DNA of 64,000 nt, taken from assembly GCA_013398275.1 (NCBI GenBank), contig VZSE01008912.1, forward strand, positions 17,754 to 81,753. Direction: 5' to 3'. Position 1 is the first letter of the stretch. Every line of letters starts with the position of its first letter. This document shows, in pieces, positions 40,601-53,545 of this stretch. Source of the DNA: Promerops cafer. Its lineage: Eukaryota > Chordata > Aves > Passeriformes > Nectariniidae. The notes beneath the pieces were generated by a model, which was not told the DNA's origin, did not search any database, and saw nothing but the letters and a program-made list of their open reading frames with translations. A program made the translations under genes and the position numbers.

Positions 40601-43600
40601 GGATATGGCTTCAGTTCACATCCAGTGTTCTTCTTGCATAAAACCAGCCACGGCTCAGCGTGGTGAGGTTGAGGTGGCACCTGCAGCCTGGGCTTTTGGC
40701 ATAGACCCTTGAAAAGTAGTTCAGGGTAAGGGGCGTCCTCCTGTCTTCACCAGTCTTTGAGGTATTTTCACTTTGTATTTGTTTTTAAAGTAACTGACTG
40801 ATTCTTGTCACTTAATCATAAAGTATTACTACACTGTTGCTATGGGATCTTGCAACTGGCTTTTTGATTCACTCATTCCATAAAATTCATAGTTAAAAGT
40901 ACAGCTTAGGAGAGAGTGGGGGATGCTGCAGGCATGCAGTTGTTTTCCTGACTGGTAAATATGGTTCCTCAGTGTCGCTTTGTACATGTAACTAGGATTG
41001 GAAAATGATACTGGAGTACTGAGTACCTGTGGGTGTGTCTTACAGAAAAATCAGAAGACAGCTCTTGGAAAACTAAGTGCTGATTCATTTTTCTTTAATA
41101 AATCAGTCTTGTAAAAATAATCATTTAGTTGGGAATGTTGAGGGTTGGAGTTTGGATGAAGAGGTGTTGGTATAGGTGTTTCCTGATTAAACTGCACTCT
41201 TTGCAAAAGCTGATTAAACACCCAGCAAGCATAGCAAGACATCCTTTGGAGTCCACGCTCATCATGTTGCCAGGCTTTTGGTGTCCAGGTTAGATTCTAA
41301 TTTTCCCTTTTGGGATATCCATTGTAGATGCAGCCAGTTGGTTTGGTTGGATGATGCCCACCCTAATCCTGTGGCTTGTGAATGGAGTGATTGTACTGAG
41401 CGTGTTTATAAAGCTCCTTGTGCACGGAGAGCCAGTGACCCGGCTGCACTCGAGGTCCTCGGTCACCTTCTGGAGGCACCGCAAGCAAGCAGACCTGGAT
41501 TTGGCACGGGTAAAGTTGACTCGTCATTTTGTGTCAAATGCATCTTTTAGATGGTATTGTGGATAAATGTTTCCCAATGAGGCAGTGGCTTGGCACTTGT
41601 TACAGCGTGGTATTCCTTGAGTGGATCATTCTGTGTGATTTCAGAGAAGCTATTGCCAGGTTGTTCTGAGCAGATTACTGTCCTACTCAGCCTAAGCTAG
41701 TGAAGCATGGAAGCAGTGGAAAAGGCTCCTAACTTCTGTCCTTGTCGCTAGCTACTGCATCTTGTATCAATTTTTGGCGCCAACATCTTGGTTTTTGTCC
41801 AGAATCTGGCCTCTGCTGTGTCTGTCTGCTGACCTCCAGCCTTTTGGAAGTCCTCTTTATTGTTGAGGAAACATTTGGCTTTTGATACGGGAACCCTGAA
41901 ATTTCCATGGTGTTTGACAAGGCAGGAAGCTCTTTTCATCTAGTGCTGATGTGTCTCACAGGCAGTGCAGGATCGGAACCATGTGTAGAAAGTATGTTTA
42001 GGGCCAGATTTCAAGCTGGTGTAAACTGCTGTTATGTTTTCAGTTTCTATGTTGATGTCCCTCTGCTAAAGATCTTGTCCTGACTTGCACGTCAGTTTGC
42101 CTTGCTCCCAGTGCCAAGGAGGTCCCAAAGTGTCTCTGATAGTGATTTTTGTTGCTGAACCTTTCATTGTGTTATTTGCAGGGTGATTTTGCTGCAGCTG
42201 CGTCAAACCTGCAGACTTGCCTGTCAGTACTCGGACGAGCACTGCCAGCTTCCCGCCTGGACTTGGCCTGCAGCCTGTCCTGGAATGTGATCCGCTATAG
42301 CCTGCAGAAGCTGGCACTGGTGCGGTGGTTGCTGAAGAGGACTTCTCATCAGTGGCGGGCAAGGGAGGCCACTGCAGGATTCGAGGATGAGGCCAAGACC
42401 AGCGCTCGGGATGCGGCCCTAGCTTACCACAAGCTCCATCAGCTCCACATAACAGGTGGGAGCAGAGGTGGCAGATCTGCTGTCTGGTTTTCCTGAGTGA
42501 GGAGACTCATAGCTGATCCTGGAGCATACAGGGAGAGCACTACAGCCTCTCTCCTCTGGGAGGGCTGCTGTTAGAAATTAGCCTCAGATTTTAGGAGCTA
42601 CTTACTAAAACACAACAGGTTCATGCAATAAAAGAACTCTGTAAGAACAGCTGAAGCAGCAGCAGTGTAAGCTTCTCATGTCAACAGATTCTTGTTGTTT
42701 CTTTAGGATAGTAGCCCTGCAAATTATGGTAGTATTTAGTAGCTGGTACTACTAATTAAAAATTAACACTTCTCCTTCTCCTGCTTGTGCAGGTAAACTT
42801 CCCTCCAGCTCAGCTTACTCAGGCTTGCACATGGCATTGTGTGCTGTGAATCTGGCTGAGTGTGCAGAAGAAAAAATCCCACCCAGCACAATGGCAGAAA
42901 TCCACCTGACGGCTGCAGTTGGTTTGAAAACCCGCTGTGGAGGCAAGCTTGGTTTCCTAGCGGTGAGTTGTGTTATCTTCCCCGATCACATCCTCAAGCA
43001 GAGATCTAGGAAAGCCTGGAAGCTGGCACTGCTGTGTCTTGGAGAGGGCATCTGCTAGCACTACAGTTATAATATGACCTGCAGTTAGGATATGAGCTGT
43101 AATTACGATCTGATCTTTGTCCTTGGTGGTGCTGCTCTTTCCCTAGATACTGTTCTCAATCTTGTCCTCTTCTTTCACCAGAGCTACTTTCTTAGTCAGG
43201 CTCAAAGCCTGTGCAGCTCGGAGCGAAGTGCCATTCCTGACTCGTTGCGTTGGCTGTGCCACCCCCTGGGACAGAAGTTTTTTGTGGAGCGAAGCTGGAT
43301 GGTGAAGTCTGCTGCGAAGGAGAGCCTGTACTGCACGCAAAGGAATCCCGGTGAGAGCCGCTTATTTCCCAAGTGTGTGGCATCCCAGCACTTTGAACCT
43401 GGCAGTCTCTCCACTCTTGTCTGGGACAAAAGCAGGTGTCATGTTTGGGAGCGTGTTCTTTTATCCCCACCCTGCTTGTGGTTCTGATGGGTGAGAGGGC
43501 TTGAGGAGCTGAGACATCTCCTCAGCCTGCAGGGTCTGGCTTGCCTCCTTTTGTATCCTGCGCTGTGTCATACTGCTTGTCTCTTTATTTGCTGGAGCAC

Positions 43601-46600
43601 AACCTAAAGGTGGCCCTGAATGTCTGGGGAGTGACTTTGGGGTGACCAAGGTTTATCCTCTGCAGAGCAGTGTCCTCACTGTTTTGCTAAGAGGCTGAAG
43701 TGCCAGAGCAATCTTTGGCCAAAGGCTGTAGCTTTACAAGTGGATTGAAAGGATAAAAAAGCCCTAAAAACTTAGTCTCTAAATCATTCCATTAGTTTCT
43801 TGAGAATTTCCCTCTACTATTCTTCCTTGTGCTCTTTCCTACATTTTGATTCTTCTTTCTGAGTGTATTGGGAGCTGTCTAGGGCGATACACAAGTTAAG
43901 TGGTTTGGTTTATCCTTCTTCTGCAGCGGATCCCATTGCACAAGTCCATCAGGCGTTCTGTGAGAACCTGCTAGAGCGAGCAGTGGATTCACTTGTGAAG
44001 CCTCAGACTAGGAAAGAGGTAGCAGGACAAGAGGAGGAGGAGTCGTGGTGAGTATGTGTGGCCCACTGGGCACTGCTGGCCACAGCAGCAGGCTCTGAGC
44101 CAGAGCTCGTAACCACTGACTGAGTGCTGTGGGGCAAACTGGGTGGTTAGTGCTTGTTAAAGGCTTGGAATGACAACGCTGGTCTGACCACCACCATTTA
44201 TTAGCAGAGCAAGCTCTGCCTCTTTGTATTGAACCCTCTCAAGTCAAAGGTGAACCTGGGAGTGGTAGGGACTTCTGGTATTATTATGGGGTTATTCTGG
44301 GTTATTTCTGGGGTAATACTGGTTGATTGCTCAACTAAATGGATGGCACTTTCTCTGCTGAGACAAAGTTTAGTGTTCAGGAGGACTAAAATTAGCGTGC
44401 ACCTACCTCTTCTATAGACCAGGACATATGTCCAGGGCTTTTAGAGCGTGAAGGTCTGGCATGTCAGAGAGTGAACCCACCACCTTGCTACTCTGTGCAT
44501 GAGTGTTCTTCTGACTGTGACGTTTACCCACAGTAAAGAATCAAACAGATGTGTGGCAAGAGGAGGAAAGATGATGTTGAACATAATTGTCATTGTCTCT
44601 AAGCTCTTTGACCAAATGAAAGGGGAAAATAGGTGGAAAACAGCAGCTTTTTGTATTGAACTGTGTCCAGCTTACTCCTGGACTCCACAGGAAGCAGGAC
44701 CCCAGCCTTTGCTAGTAATTTAGCACTGTTTCTAGCTGATCTCCAGATATGCTCGTTCCAGGCAAATGTTACATACATATATGGGAAGTTCTGTAAGGAT
44801 CCTGTCCCCAGAAAGTGTGGGTAAAAGCCTCAGATGGGAAGATAACTCAGTTTCTCTACCTGTGTAAGAAAAATAGTGTACCTTTAGCTTTGGGGGTTTT
44901 CCCAAGCTTGTCTGCTTCCTGGCAGAGAAGGAGCAACAATTTGGTTTAATTGCTGGCGATCAGATGCTGCTGTTGAGAGAAGGTAGCAGGATTTGTATAA
45001 GAGAGGTGGATTGTCACTATACTTGTGGGAGTCCTCATGGGAAGGACTAGATTTAGTAAAATAGCAAGCTTTTTTGTCCCACTCTAGGGGTGGGAGCTCA
45101 AGATCTTCATCTGTAGCATGTCCCAGTGAATTAGGTCATTGCTGCATATGCTGTTTTCTCTGACCTGTGCTGAGAACATGCTGTCACTTCCATTCATACA
45201 TATTTGGATATCTGCAAATAATCAGAGAAGTGTAGTTCAGCCTCTTTTGGAGGCAGTGCTTGAAAAGGAGCCTGTAATCAAGTTGTAACAAATGTCTATG
45301 TTTGAGGCAAGACTTGAGATGAAATCTAGTTCTGTGCTGGTGGTCATGAAAGGGGAGATGTGAAGCTGTTCCTCTCAGAGCATTACTCTGCACTTCTACT
45401 CATGGGGTGGTCTCTTCAGTCCACCTGTGTTGTGTTACTTGTAGAGTTTGAACTTTCTGTGGGCTTAATGGGTCAGCACTGTTTAAAAATGACTTGTGAA
45501 CGAGAAATGCCTTGGTATCTTCTGTTTGACAGCATAGCAAAGATCTGCCTTGTTCCTTGTTTCAGTGAATTCTCAGGTGCCATGGAGTACCTGAAGTTGC
45601 TCAACTCTTTCTTGGACTCAATGGGAAGTGGAGCCCCACCCTTTGCCAGCAATTCTGTACTCAAGTCTGCCCTGGGTAAGTCTGGCAGAACTGAAGCTCT
45701 TTCAGATGCAGGATCTACTGCCAATACAAATTCCCTCTCACTACCACCTCTCAAACTCGAGTTAAGGAGAAATGCAGTCCTTGGAGTGAGGCCTGATTGC
45801 ATGCCAGTGTGGTACCACATCTCAGACTAGAAGAAAGTGATTAAGAAGGCTTATAAATTTGGCTCTGTGTTGTAATGCTGAGTGCCCAGCCAGGGACTGC
45901 TGCTACTTGTATTGTTGGGCAATATTTTATTTCCAATCTGAACCCTGTGCCCTCACCTGAGAGCTTGCTCCTAGCAATGCAAAGCAAGAGGAAGGGTGGA
46001 GCCTATAAACAAACATAGCAGCATTGCAGCTGAAGTACAGGAAGGGTTTTTTTCCACTTAATTACCTATTGAACTGGGTTGCCCTGACTTTCACAGTGGC
46101 TGTCAGATATATTCCTCCATCTCCAGAGACCTGGAGCCTCTGCTGTAGGCAAGCTCTGGGCATATATTGGGCGGGCTTGTTTTTGTCCCTTGGTGTACAT
46201 TTAGTGGGACAGCAAGGGCTGCAGAATCCCTCTCAGCCTCTCACTCATCTGGGCTGGGTTGGTAACAGGCTGCTGGAGTATTTGTTTTGCTTGGTGTTGG
46301 TACAGACAGCACCTGGCAGCTCACTGGGATGCTGGTGCAGCTTTAGACACAGACTAACTGCTGTACCTGAAATGTGTGGAGCAAACATAATAGGAAAATG
46401 AAATTATTATTTTTTAAAGGGAAGTCTGTGCTTGGGTCAGTATTGCCATAGAATTGAAAAGCAGGTTAGAGTAGCAAAACATATGTCCTTTGGCCCTAAG
46501 TAGGCTTTGGGAAGTTTTAGAGGGGATGTTAAATAATGAAGGAAATTATACAGGGAACCTGATGTACTGTCCTGATGGTGATTAGTGCCAATCATGAGTG

Positions 46601-49600
46601 TATATATGAGTGGAGTTGTTATTTTGGGGTGGTGAGTGGAGATCATTGTCAGGAAGGAAGTCAACAAATTTCTAGACAAGTTGGTGGGATACATTCTTGT
46701 TGACAAGATACAAACATGCCATCCAAAACTGCTTGCAGTCAGATGTAGGGTGTTTGCATGCTGCCAAGTTCCTTTGTGTTCCTGCAGCACATTTCAGCGT
46801 TCACATGGGTGGCTGAGTTCCCGTGGGATCAGTGTGGGCTCATTAGCATCAATCCCAGCAGAAGGCACTGGCAAGGGCCTGTGACACCTGTCCACTTCTC
46901 CAAGTGTGGGGGAGCCGGGTGAGCTCTCCAGGGCTGCAGCAGGTTCTGTTTTGCAGGTCCCGACGTGGTGTGCCGGTGGTGGTCAGCAGCCGTGGCTATG
47001 GCAATCGCTTGGCTCAGAGGGGATGATGCAGCTGTGAGGTCACATTTTGCTGAAGTGGAGCGCATGCCAAAGTTCCTGGAGATGTCAGAGTGCGTAGGCC
47101 TCACACACTTTTCAAACTGCTGCTGCTTCTAAACAGGAGCGACTCCTTCCCTTAATGCTGTCCTGTAGGGTCACACCTACCTGTGCTCTGGAGCTGAATG
47201 TCTCTTGTGCTCTGCAAGTGCCAGTGTGCTCAGCAGTTCATGTGTAGGTCAAGGCTTGCAGACTGATGTGGACTGGAAGTCAGTCATAATTTCTTTCTTA
47301 GGGATGTCTTTTGGCTTTGTTTTAAGTCTCCCACCTTCCAAAATCAAACAAAACTCACGTAATGATGGAAAGGATGGTGTCACCATCTCTGTTCTTTTGC
47401 ACTAAAGAATCTTTGCCAGCTTTCTCTCATTTCTCTGTTCTGTCTGTATAGGTGAGGAACAATTGCCATCTTTTTTCTGTCTAAGGAGTGATGATATCAC
47501 TTGAAGGTGGGAGAGCGAAAGCTGATGCTGTGGCAGCATGACATGGTATTGCTTGAAAGCAACCTGCTTTCTCTTTCAGGAATGCCCTGGTGAAAGCTAC
47601 TTTCTACATGTGTAAAGCCATGCAGGCCTCTCTGTCTGGGAAGGCAGATGGACAGCAGAGCTCCCTGGGTCACTGTGAGAGGGCCAGCAGTCACTTGTGG
47701 AACAGCCTCAACATGAGCAGTGGCATGTCCAGCACTGTCCTCAACAATGTAAGCATTACAGGCCCTGGGATAACACATGGTCTGTCTTGGTTGTAAGGTT
47801 GGTCTTGCTGCAGGTGTGTCACTTCCCTGTTGTAGCTGCATTCTTCATTCACTCTGTGTATCATGGGATTAGAGGGGAGACTTCTTCCCTATCCTTGAAA
47901 AGGGCATTGCCATTGTTCTGTTTCTGCTCTATGGGGGAGCAGAGCCACAAGTACAGTGTTGTCTCCCTGGGCACGGTGTCAGCTCTCGGTCCTCTTGTGC
48001 CAGCAGCTGTCACCCCTTTCTGGTGCTTGACCAGTTTGAATTTGGCCCTGCATAGATGGACAGTATCCATCTCTCTCTTCCAGGTCAAGTTGGTGATACC
48101 TGTAAAACAGGACATCACTAAGTCAAGTCTGCTCTGTTTCAGGCCACACTCACAAATGTTTGAATCCTCTGACACAGAAGTGTGACTATGCTGTGCTACT
48201 CCTGAGTTTGTGTGGGGCTTGTTTCTCTTCTTTCCAGGATTACGTAAAACTGGAGCTTCCCTCCATGGCATATGGGACGTGGTTCTGGTCCCTTTCGTCG
48301 TTGCTGGGTGGCAGCTGTAGTGCATTGTAGTTGCATTGCATGTTGTGGCAGTGACTGTGCAATGTTTCTGCAGTGCAGTACAGAGGCACTCTCCGTTCAG
48401 CAGCAGGGAGCTCTCCCAGAGCCGGGAGCGGTGCTAGGGGGCAGCAGCAGATGGGGAAAGGGGGTTTGGCAGCCGCTGTCAGCTGTGCCAAGACTGTCTC
48501 TTTCTTCTCTGCAGGTAGCACGGCTGTCTTTGCCATTTCCCACTAGTTAGCATTACTGTTTGGGCAGGAAAACCTTTGCAGGAGGCTGTGTTTCTGTGGG
48601 ATCATTAGTATTTGTTAGCATTGATCCCAGTGAAAGGTGCAGGCAAGGGCATGTAACATAGATGCAATGTGCCCTTGGCACGTGTTTCCTTCACGTCTTG
48701 GTTGAGAGATGCCACTTGGGCAAAATGCCAAGGCCTGCTGCCTTTGGTGCATTGTGGTAGGGTGGCACAGTAGGGAGGGCAGGGGAGCCCCCCAGGTGGG
48801 CAGGAGATGCTGTGGCTGTCTTCCCATGGGCCCTGTCAGCAGCCATGTGGCTTGTTACTCCCCCAATGCTGTGTGTCACTAAAAGTGTGTGCCCGGGCAT
48901 CTTGGCTCTTGCAGATGATCCAGCTGCTGGCCTGTGACTTGCTGCTCTCCCTCCGCACCAGCCTGTGGCAGAAGCAGGCGAGCGCCAGCCAGGCACTGGG
49001 TGAGACCTACCACGCCTCGGCCCCCGAGCTGACGGGCTTCCAGCGTGACCTCGGCAGCCTGCGCAAGCTGGCCCACAGCTTCAGACCCGCCTACCGCAAG
49101 GTGATGGCTCGCCTCTCCTGCCTGCTCCACCTCCAGCTTACCTGTAGCCCTTCCTGGGGGTGGTGGGAAGCTGGTGCCCTTGGAAACATAGGGTGTACGT
49201 GAGCTTGCGTGGTTTGGATACTTGGGGTGGGATGCTCGTCCACTATCAGCCTCCATACTTCCTGTTGGTGGGTGATAAGGGAGGTGCCCGTGGGAGTCCA
49301 GTGCATGTGGGGCAGTATCCACATTTCTGCATAGAAAACTATCAGCACGTGTGCTGCCAAATACTATGGCATCCTGTCTATTAAGGTGGCTTCAGACTGG
49401 GCCTGTCCCTCTGGGGAGTGTGAAAGGAAGCTTCCTCAGCCATGTTGGCTCTGCTGAGTAGCTGGAGGGTCAAATGCCTTCTGCATCTGTAGAGCCCCAA
49501 GTGCTTTTCTGGGCATTTCCCCGCTTCTGTTCAGTTCATCTAGTTTTAAGCCTCTGTAGAGGAAGTAGAGTCTAATACTTGGACATGAGAGTTGTCCTGG

Positions 49601-50944
49601 TATTGTCCAAACTCTGGATTTCAAAGTTTGATGCTGTTAACAAAGCACTGCACTAGCAACATAGGTTGAGAATCCTGCCTGGACCACAGTGCCCAAGTTT
49701 GCTCTCAGATTTTTCTACCCTGTTCCCTGCTCTCAATCCTCCCCCTTTCCAGGCCACTCACAGTTACGTGTCACGTGTTTAGGTTCCTCATGGTTGCCCT
49801 GACCTGCAAATTCCCCAGAGACAGGTGGAAAGATGAGGGAGGAGCATGGAAATGGGTCTCTGTTTTTGTCAAGGTGTCAGTGCTCTGTTCTTGAAATGTG
49901 GTGTCTGAGGGATGACAGTTCAGCCACAGCATTGTTCCTGTGCCAGCCCACCTCTCATCTTCCATCCTGCCTTCTCCTCCAGGTCTTCCTCCATGAGGCC
50001 ACCGTGCGCCTGATGGCAGGTGCCAGCCCTACCCGCACCCACCAGCTGCTGGAGCACAGCTTGAGGCGGCGCACACCCCAGAGCAGCAAACAAGGTCAGG
50101 GCCCAGTCAGCGACCCACTGCCTGTGGGGCTGGGAGGGGGCAGCGCATGGGCAAGGTGTGGGGGCATAGATACAACCTGCAGTGTCTTCTGCTGTGTCAG
50201 GATAATGAGCTCCCATAAGCCTGTGGCTCAAGGCAATGCTTCTGCCATGTTCTCTACAAGCCAGCTAACATGAGCTGCCAGCCCTGGGCTGGAGGTGTCG
50301 GCGAACAGACTGGAAAACATTTGCCTTCATGAAGCTACACCTGCACAAAACTTGGCAGTCTGGTCTTTGGAGCAGTCAGTGCAAATGCAGAAGCTGGAGT
50401 TCTCAAGGGAAGAGCTGAAAGATGAGGGATGTAAAGGAATGGGCAAGCATGCATGCCAACATTGGGATGAGCCCTAGGAAGTGAACTGAAAGGAACTGTC
50501 TATGTCGAAGACAGGACTGACAGTTCCTACCTGACTGTAGCTCAGTGTTCTCCTCTGCTAGCCTGAAGGCCCTCAGGGTGCCCCCCTGCTCTTGGCTCAG
50601 CCAGAGGTTGCCAGCCAGAGAAGCCTGTGCTCGGTGGTGGCAGTTGAGGGCCTGTGTGGTGGGGTTTTCTCATGCAGGTGGTAGCTCTGTTATGAGTTTT
50701 CTCTTTTTACTGTTTGCCCGTAGGTGAACTGGACACGTTGCCGGGCCAAAGGGAGCGAGCCACGGCCATCCTGTTGGCCTGTCGCCACCTCCCCCTCTCC
50801 TTCCTGTCCTCGCCGGGCCAGCGAGCGGTGCTGCTGGCCGAGGCTGCCCGCACCCTGGAGAAAGTGGGGGACAAGCGCTCCTGCAATGACTGCCAGCAGA
50901 TGATCGTCAAGCTCAGTGGGGGCACGGCCATCGCTGCCTCCTAA
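28654..50944 (+). CDS. SREBF2: SREBF2, sterol regulatory element-binding protein 2 (complete, 19 coding exons)
   Basis: A membrane-bound bHLH-zipper factor of ER and Golgi that, once cleaved, activates cholesterol synthesis and LDL-receptor genes. Exons: 28654-28735, 33042-33428, 34344-34525, 35658-35798, 37587-37808, 38913-39027, 39228-39409, 40193-40385, 41328-41509, 42182-42455, 42793-42962, 43182-43350, 43927-44047, 45566-45675, 46957-47089, 47580-47748, 48915-49100, 49983-50094 and 50724-50944. All introns are GT-AG and in phase, totalling 1,116 residues (human about 1,141). Order: acidic activation domain (LTELGDELTLGDIDEML), Ser/Gly/Pro/Gln-rich region, bHLH-Zip (about 305-376), two membrane segments around a lumenal loop (about 477-506), then the SCAP-binding regulatory domain ending GGTAIAAS. 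It is SREBF2 and not SREBF1, judged by residue-level agreement along its length and by the miR-33 hairpin in intron 16. Confidence 0.98.
37587..39027 (+). other. SREBF2: SREBF2 exons 5-6: bHLH-leucine zipper DNA-binding domain
   Basis: Exons 37587-37808 and 38913-39027 encode the basic region RRTTHNIIEKRYRSSIND, helix 1 IIELKDLV, the loop, helix 2 SGVLRKAIDYIKYLQQ and the start of the zipper. The tyrosine in KRYRSS, unique to SREBPs among bHLH factors and allowing binding to both E-boxes and SREs, is present. The helix-loop-helix is split by intron 5, just after TDAK. Confidence 0.97.
40193..41509 (+). other. SREBF2: SREBF2 exons 8-9: transmembrane hairpin with S1P, S2P and caspase sites
   Basis: Exon 8 (40193-40385) carries DEPDSPP (residues about 440-446), the known caspase-3 site in SREBP-2, and DRSRILLC (453-460), with site-2 protease expected to cut between L459 and C460. 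The first membrane segment follows, then the lumenal loop with RNVL (494-497), the expected RXXL site-1 protease motif. Exon 9 (41328-41509) gives the end of the loop (ASWFGW) and the second membrane segment (MMPTLILWLVNGVIVL). The loop sequence around the cut is the most diverged part of this region compared with my memory of human SREBP-2, which has RSVL. Confidence 0.92.
46808..46886 (+). repeat. Diverged repeat, copy A (SREBF2 intron 14)
   Basis: About 79 bp ending about 70 bases before the exon 15 acceptor. It shares ordered blocks with 48581-48656: GGCTG, GTGGGATCA, TTAGCAT, ATCCCAG and GGCAAGGGC, by eye roughly 70 percent identical over the better part. It may be two copies of an old interspersed element, or a local duplication. 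The family is not recognised. Confidence 0.6.
48315..48383 (+). ncRNA. MIR33: miR-33 precursor hairpin in SREBF2 intron 16
   Basis: This lies between SREBF2 exons 16 and 17 on the same strand, the known location of MIR33A. The 5p arm at 48320-48340 begins GTGCATTGTAGTTGCATTGC and appears identical to vertebrate miR-33a-5p. The 3p arm at 48360-48381 begins CAATGTTTCTGCAGTGC and pairs with it, with flanking CTGTAG/CAG stem ends. The terminal loop (48341-48359) differs from the human loop I remember. miR-33 is co-transcribed with SREBF2 and represses ABCA1 and fatty-acid oxidation genes, so it retains cholesterol while SREBP-2 makes it. Confidence 0.98.
48581..48656 (+). repeat. Diverged repeat, copy B (SREBF2 intron 16, downstream of miR-33)
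   Basis: Direct-orientation partner of 46808-46886, starting about 200 bases after the miR-33 hairpin and ending about 260 bases before exon 17. It has the same ordered blocks as copy A. It is not part of the hairpin. Confidence 0.6.
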
Positions 50945-53545
50945 CGCCGGCATGGGTTCCCTTTGTGCAAAGACAGCCTGGTTGAGCATCAGCCTGGACT
51001 TCCCTTCTGGAGCTTAGAAAAAATGATAGGTTAGGGCTGTGCTGGTGGGATCAGGATGGGGTGGGAGAGGGAGGGAGGGTTTTGGGTTTGATTTTTTTTC
51101 TAAACTTGCCCCAGGTTTAGCTTTACTAGCCTCCTTGCTTGTTCTCAGGCACTGCAGCAGGAATCTGTCTCGTGGTTTTTGTCACTATGCCTGGGGCTGT
51201 TGAGAAGCACTGCCCCGACACAAATCACCCGTCCCTGCTTGGGAGAGAAGCCCACAAGCCCACGGCATGGAGAAGTGGCACATCCCGTGTCTGTCCTCAG
51301 GGGTATTTCGTTCCTTTTCCAAATACCTCTGCAGAAAGGAAATCTCTGGGGAGGGCAGAGGATCTGTTCAAGCCTTGTCCCATGGGGCTGCTGGGGCCTA
51401 AGGCTGTTCCCAAAAGAGAGGGGAAGGCACCAGCTTTCCTTGAGCTGTGTGTCAGGAAACTGAAGCCCCCTAGACCCAACTTACCTAGGTGCTCTGGGAG
51501 TATCGCTTGGGGCCAGTACTGCCTGGAAAATTTCTCTACAGTTTTTATACAGGTTTTTTTATAGGAATGTTTGTGGCTTTACAGAAACATGGGGAACAAT
51601 GCAGCAGATTTCCCTTCTCTTCTGCTTCATGTGTCTTTTCCTGTGATAGCTGCCACCAGTTTTCAGCAGGGGGTGGGTTTATGGCAGCCTGCAGCAAGCA
51701 CAGCCTGGTAGAAGACCGTGGCATCCCTGGTCATCTTATGCTGGGTGGCAGCAGAGGTGGACATGCTGTGCACTTGGCATGAAGGGTGAATGCTTCTCTG
51801 GTGCCTTTCCGTTGATGCAGAAACAATTTTTAGAAACAGTTTTTTTATGCTACTCAACTCCCAGTCCCAGAACTTGTTTCAGGTGTTTCTCCTTACCTTC
51901 TCTAACTTCTCCACAGCTCCTGCAGGATTTGGGAGGCCCTGGTTCAGGGTGCAAGTCTCCCAGCTTTGTTACCGTTGCTATTCCGAGCAGTTTGACTTGC
52001 AGGTGTTGAATTGCCTGTGACTTTCCAGGAGTGGGAGGTGGATTTGGGACAGGGAGAGAACGGTTTGCCCTCTTTCTCTCTGCCTTTCTTGTTGCATCTC
52101 TCCAAAGAAGTGCAGTGTGGTTGCCCTCTCACATGTGCATATGTGGAAACCAGCCTTTGGCAAGTGGGCATTGCTGTTTCTCCATGTGTACGGCCAGCAT
52201 GTTCTCTGTGTTGGCAGCTCGAAGCATTTAGATACAGGCAGCCATCCAAACCCATCCTGTCCCAATCAAGCCTGTACTGCCCAACTCCTGCAAACTTGGA
52301 CTGTTTTGCAAGCAGCTTTTACATGTATCCAGCTCTTGCAGAGAGACATGAGCTCCTTCAAAATGAGAGGAGAAAGATAGGGGCTTGTGGTTTCCCTTTG
52401 CACTGGGTCTTTTGGCATCTGAGAGAGCCATTTCATGTGCTACAGTAATTGAACACAGGTAATGCTAGTCCTGGAGTTGCCTGGCTTCAAGGAGATGGAA
52501 ACTGGGGCCGGGAGAAACCCATCTCCCAGCAAAGCCTGTTCCCAGTGATTGTGGTCTGTAGCTGTGGACAAAAGCGTGGTGACCAGAAGGTGTTTGCCTC
52601 CTTCCCCCACTTTATTTGGGGAATAGCTGGTGGACACCCAGCTGCAATAGCTGGTAGTGTTCTACTGGCTGGGGTGTCCCCTGCTTCCTGGAGTTGGTGG
52701 TTGGAGGGGGAGCTCATTGTTTGGGGGGAAGAGGTTGCTCTCAAGAGTGTCTGATCAGTGTAGGGGATGCTCTGGTGGCAGCAACTTCAGCTTTGAGCAG
52801 GTACCCTAAGTGTGCAGAACGGCTCTTGAGTTTGTACACATTTTGATTGCTCATTTCCAAGTTCCTGAGCTTATCAGTGATCCTATTTTGGGGGGTAGAT
52901 TGCCTCTTCCTGTTTTTTTCCTCTTCTGTAGCTCTCACACTGTCTTCCTTGTCATGGAGTTCTTTTCCTAAAATACAGAAACTCCTTGCCTGTGGCAACT
53001 TCTGAGTTACCTTGCATTTCTCCAGGTCTGCGTGCAGCACATGGGCACTTCTGTGCTTTAGTAAAATGGGAGGTAAGGCTTTGGTTGTCACTAATGGTAG
53101 TCTGAGCCCTGGGGGCTGGGCCGCAGGGAGTACTGGCTGGGCCAGGAGCTGGGAGAAGCTGTTGGGCTGAAACCCAAGCAGTGAATAGCATGAAGCACCG
53201 AGGGTCCTAGCATGGCTGGTATGTCTCTGCCCCCTCCAGAGTGAGGGATCTTTGCCCTGTTTTTTCCTACACTGTTCAAAAATTTGCTGTCCATCTGTCC
53301 CTACAACTTTTTTTATATGTGTGTGTGTATATACTGTAACTTTTTGGTTTGTGGGTGGGAGGAAATTGTTTTATGGATTATGTGAAGAAAGTCTATTTAT
53401 CCACATGGAGTTCAGAGTAGGGATGCTTTGTGATATGAGATGCAACTGGTGGTGGGGAGGTTCCCCAGGGAACATATCTGCTGTCTGAAAACCCTGTTCC
53501 AGGGCTTCTGAGCATCTGTTACCTAATAAAGATGAATGTTACCAC
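50945..53545 (+). other. SREBF2: SREBF2 3'UTR
   Basis: About 2.6 kb from the TAA stop to just past AATAAA at 53525-53530. Sequence is unique-looking and moderately T-rich, with no intron signals or convincing coding frame. Short T-rich and TG stretches occur around 51085, 51540 and 53300. The length is in line with a long SREBF2 3'UTR, but its end is inferred from the poly(A) hexamer only. Confidence 0.75.
53525..53530 (+). terminator. SREBF2: SREBF2 poly(A) signal AATAAA
   Basis: Canonical hexamer in the sequence CCTAATAAAGATG. It is the only strong hexamer I saw between the SREBF2 stop codon and the SHISA8 3' end. Confidence 0.75.
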
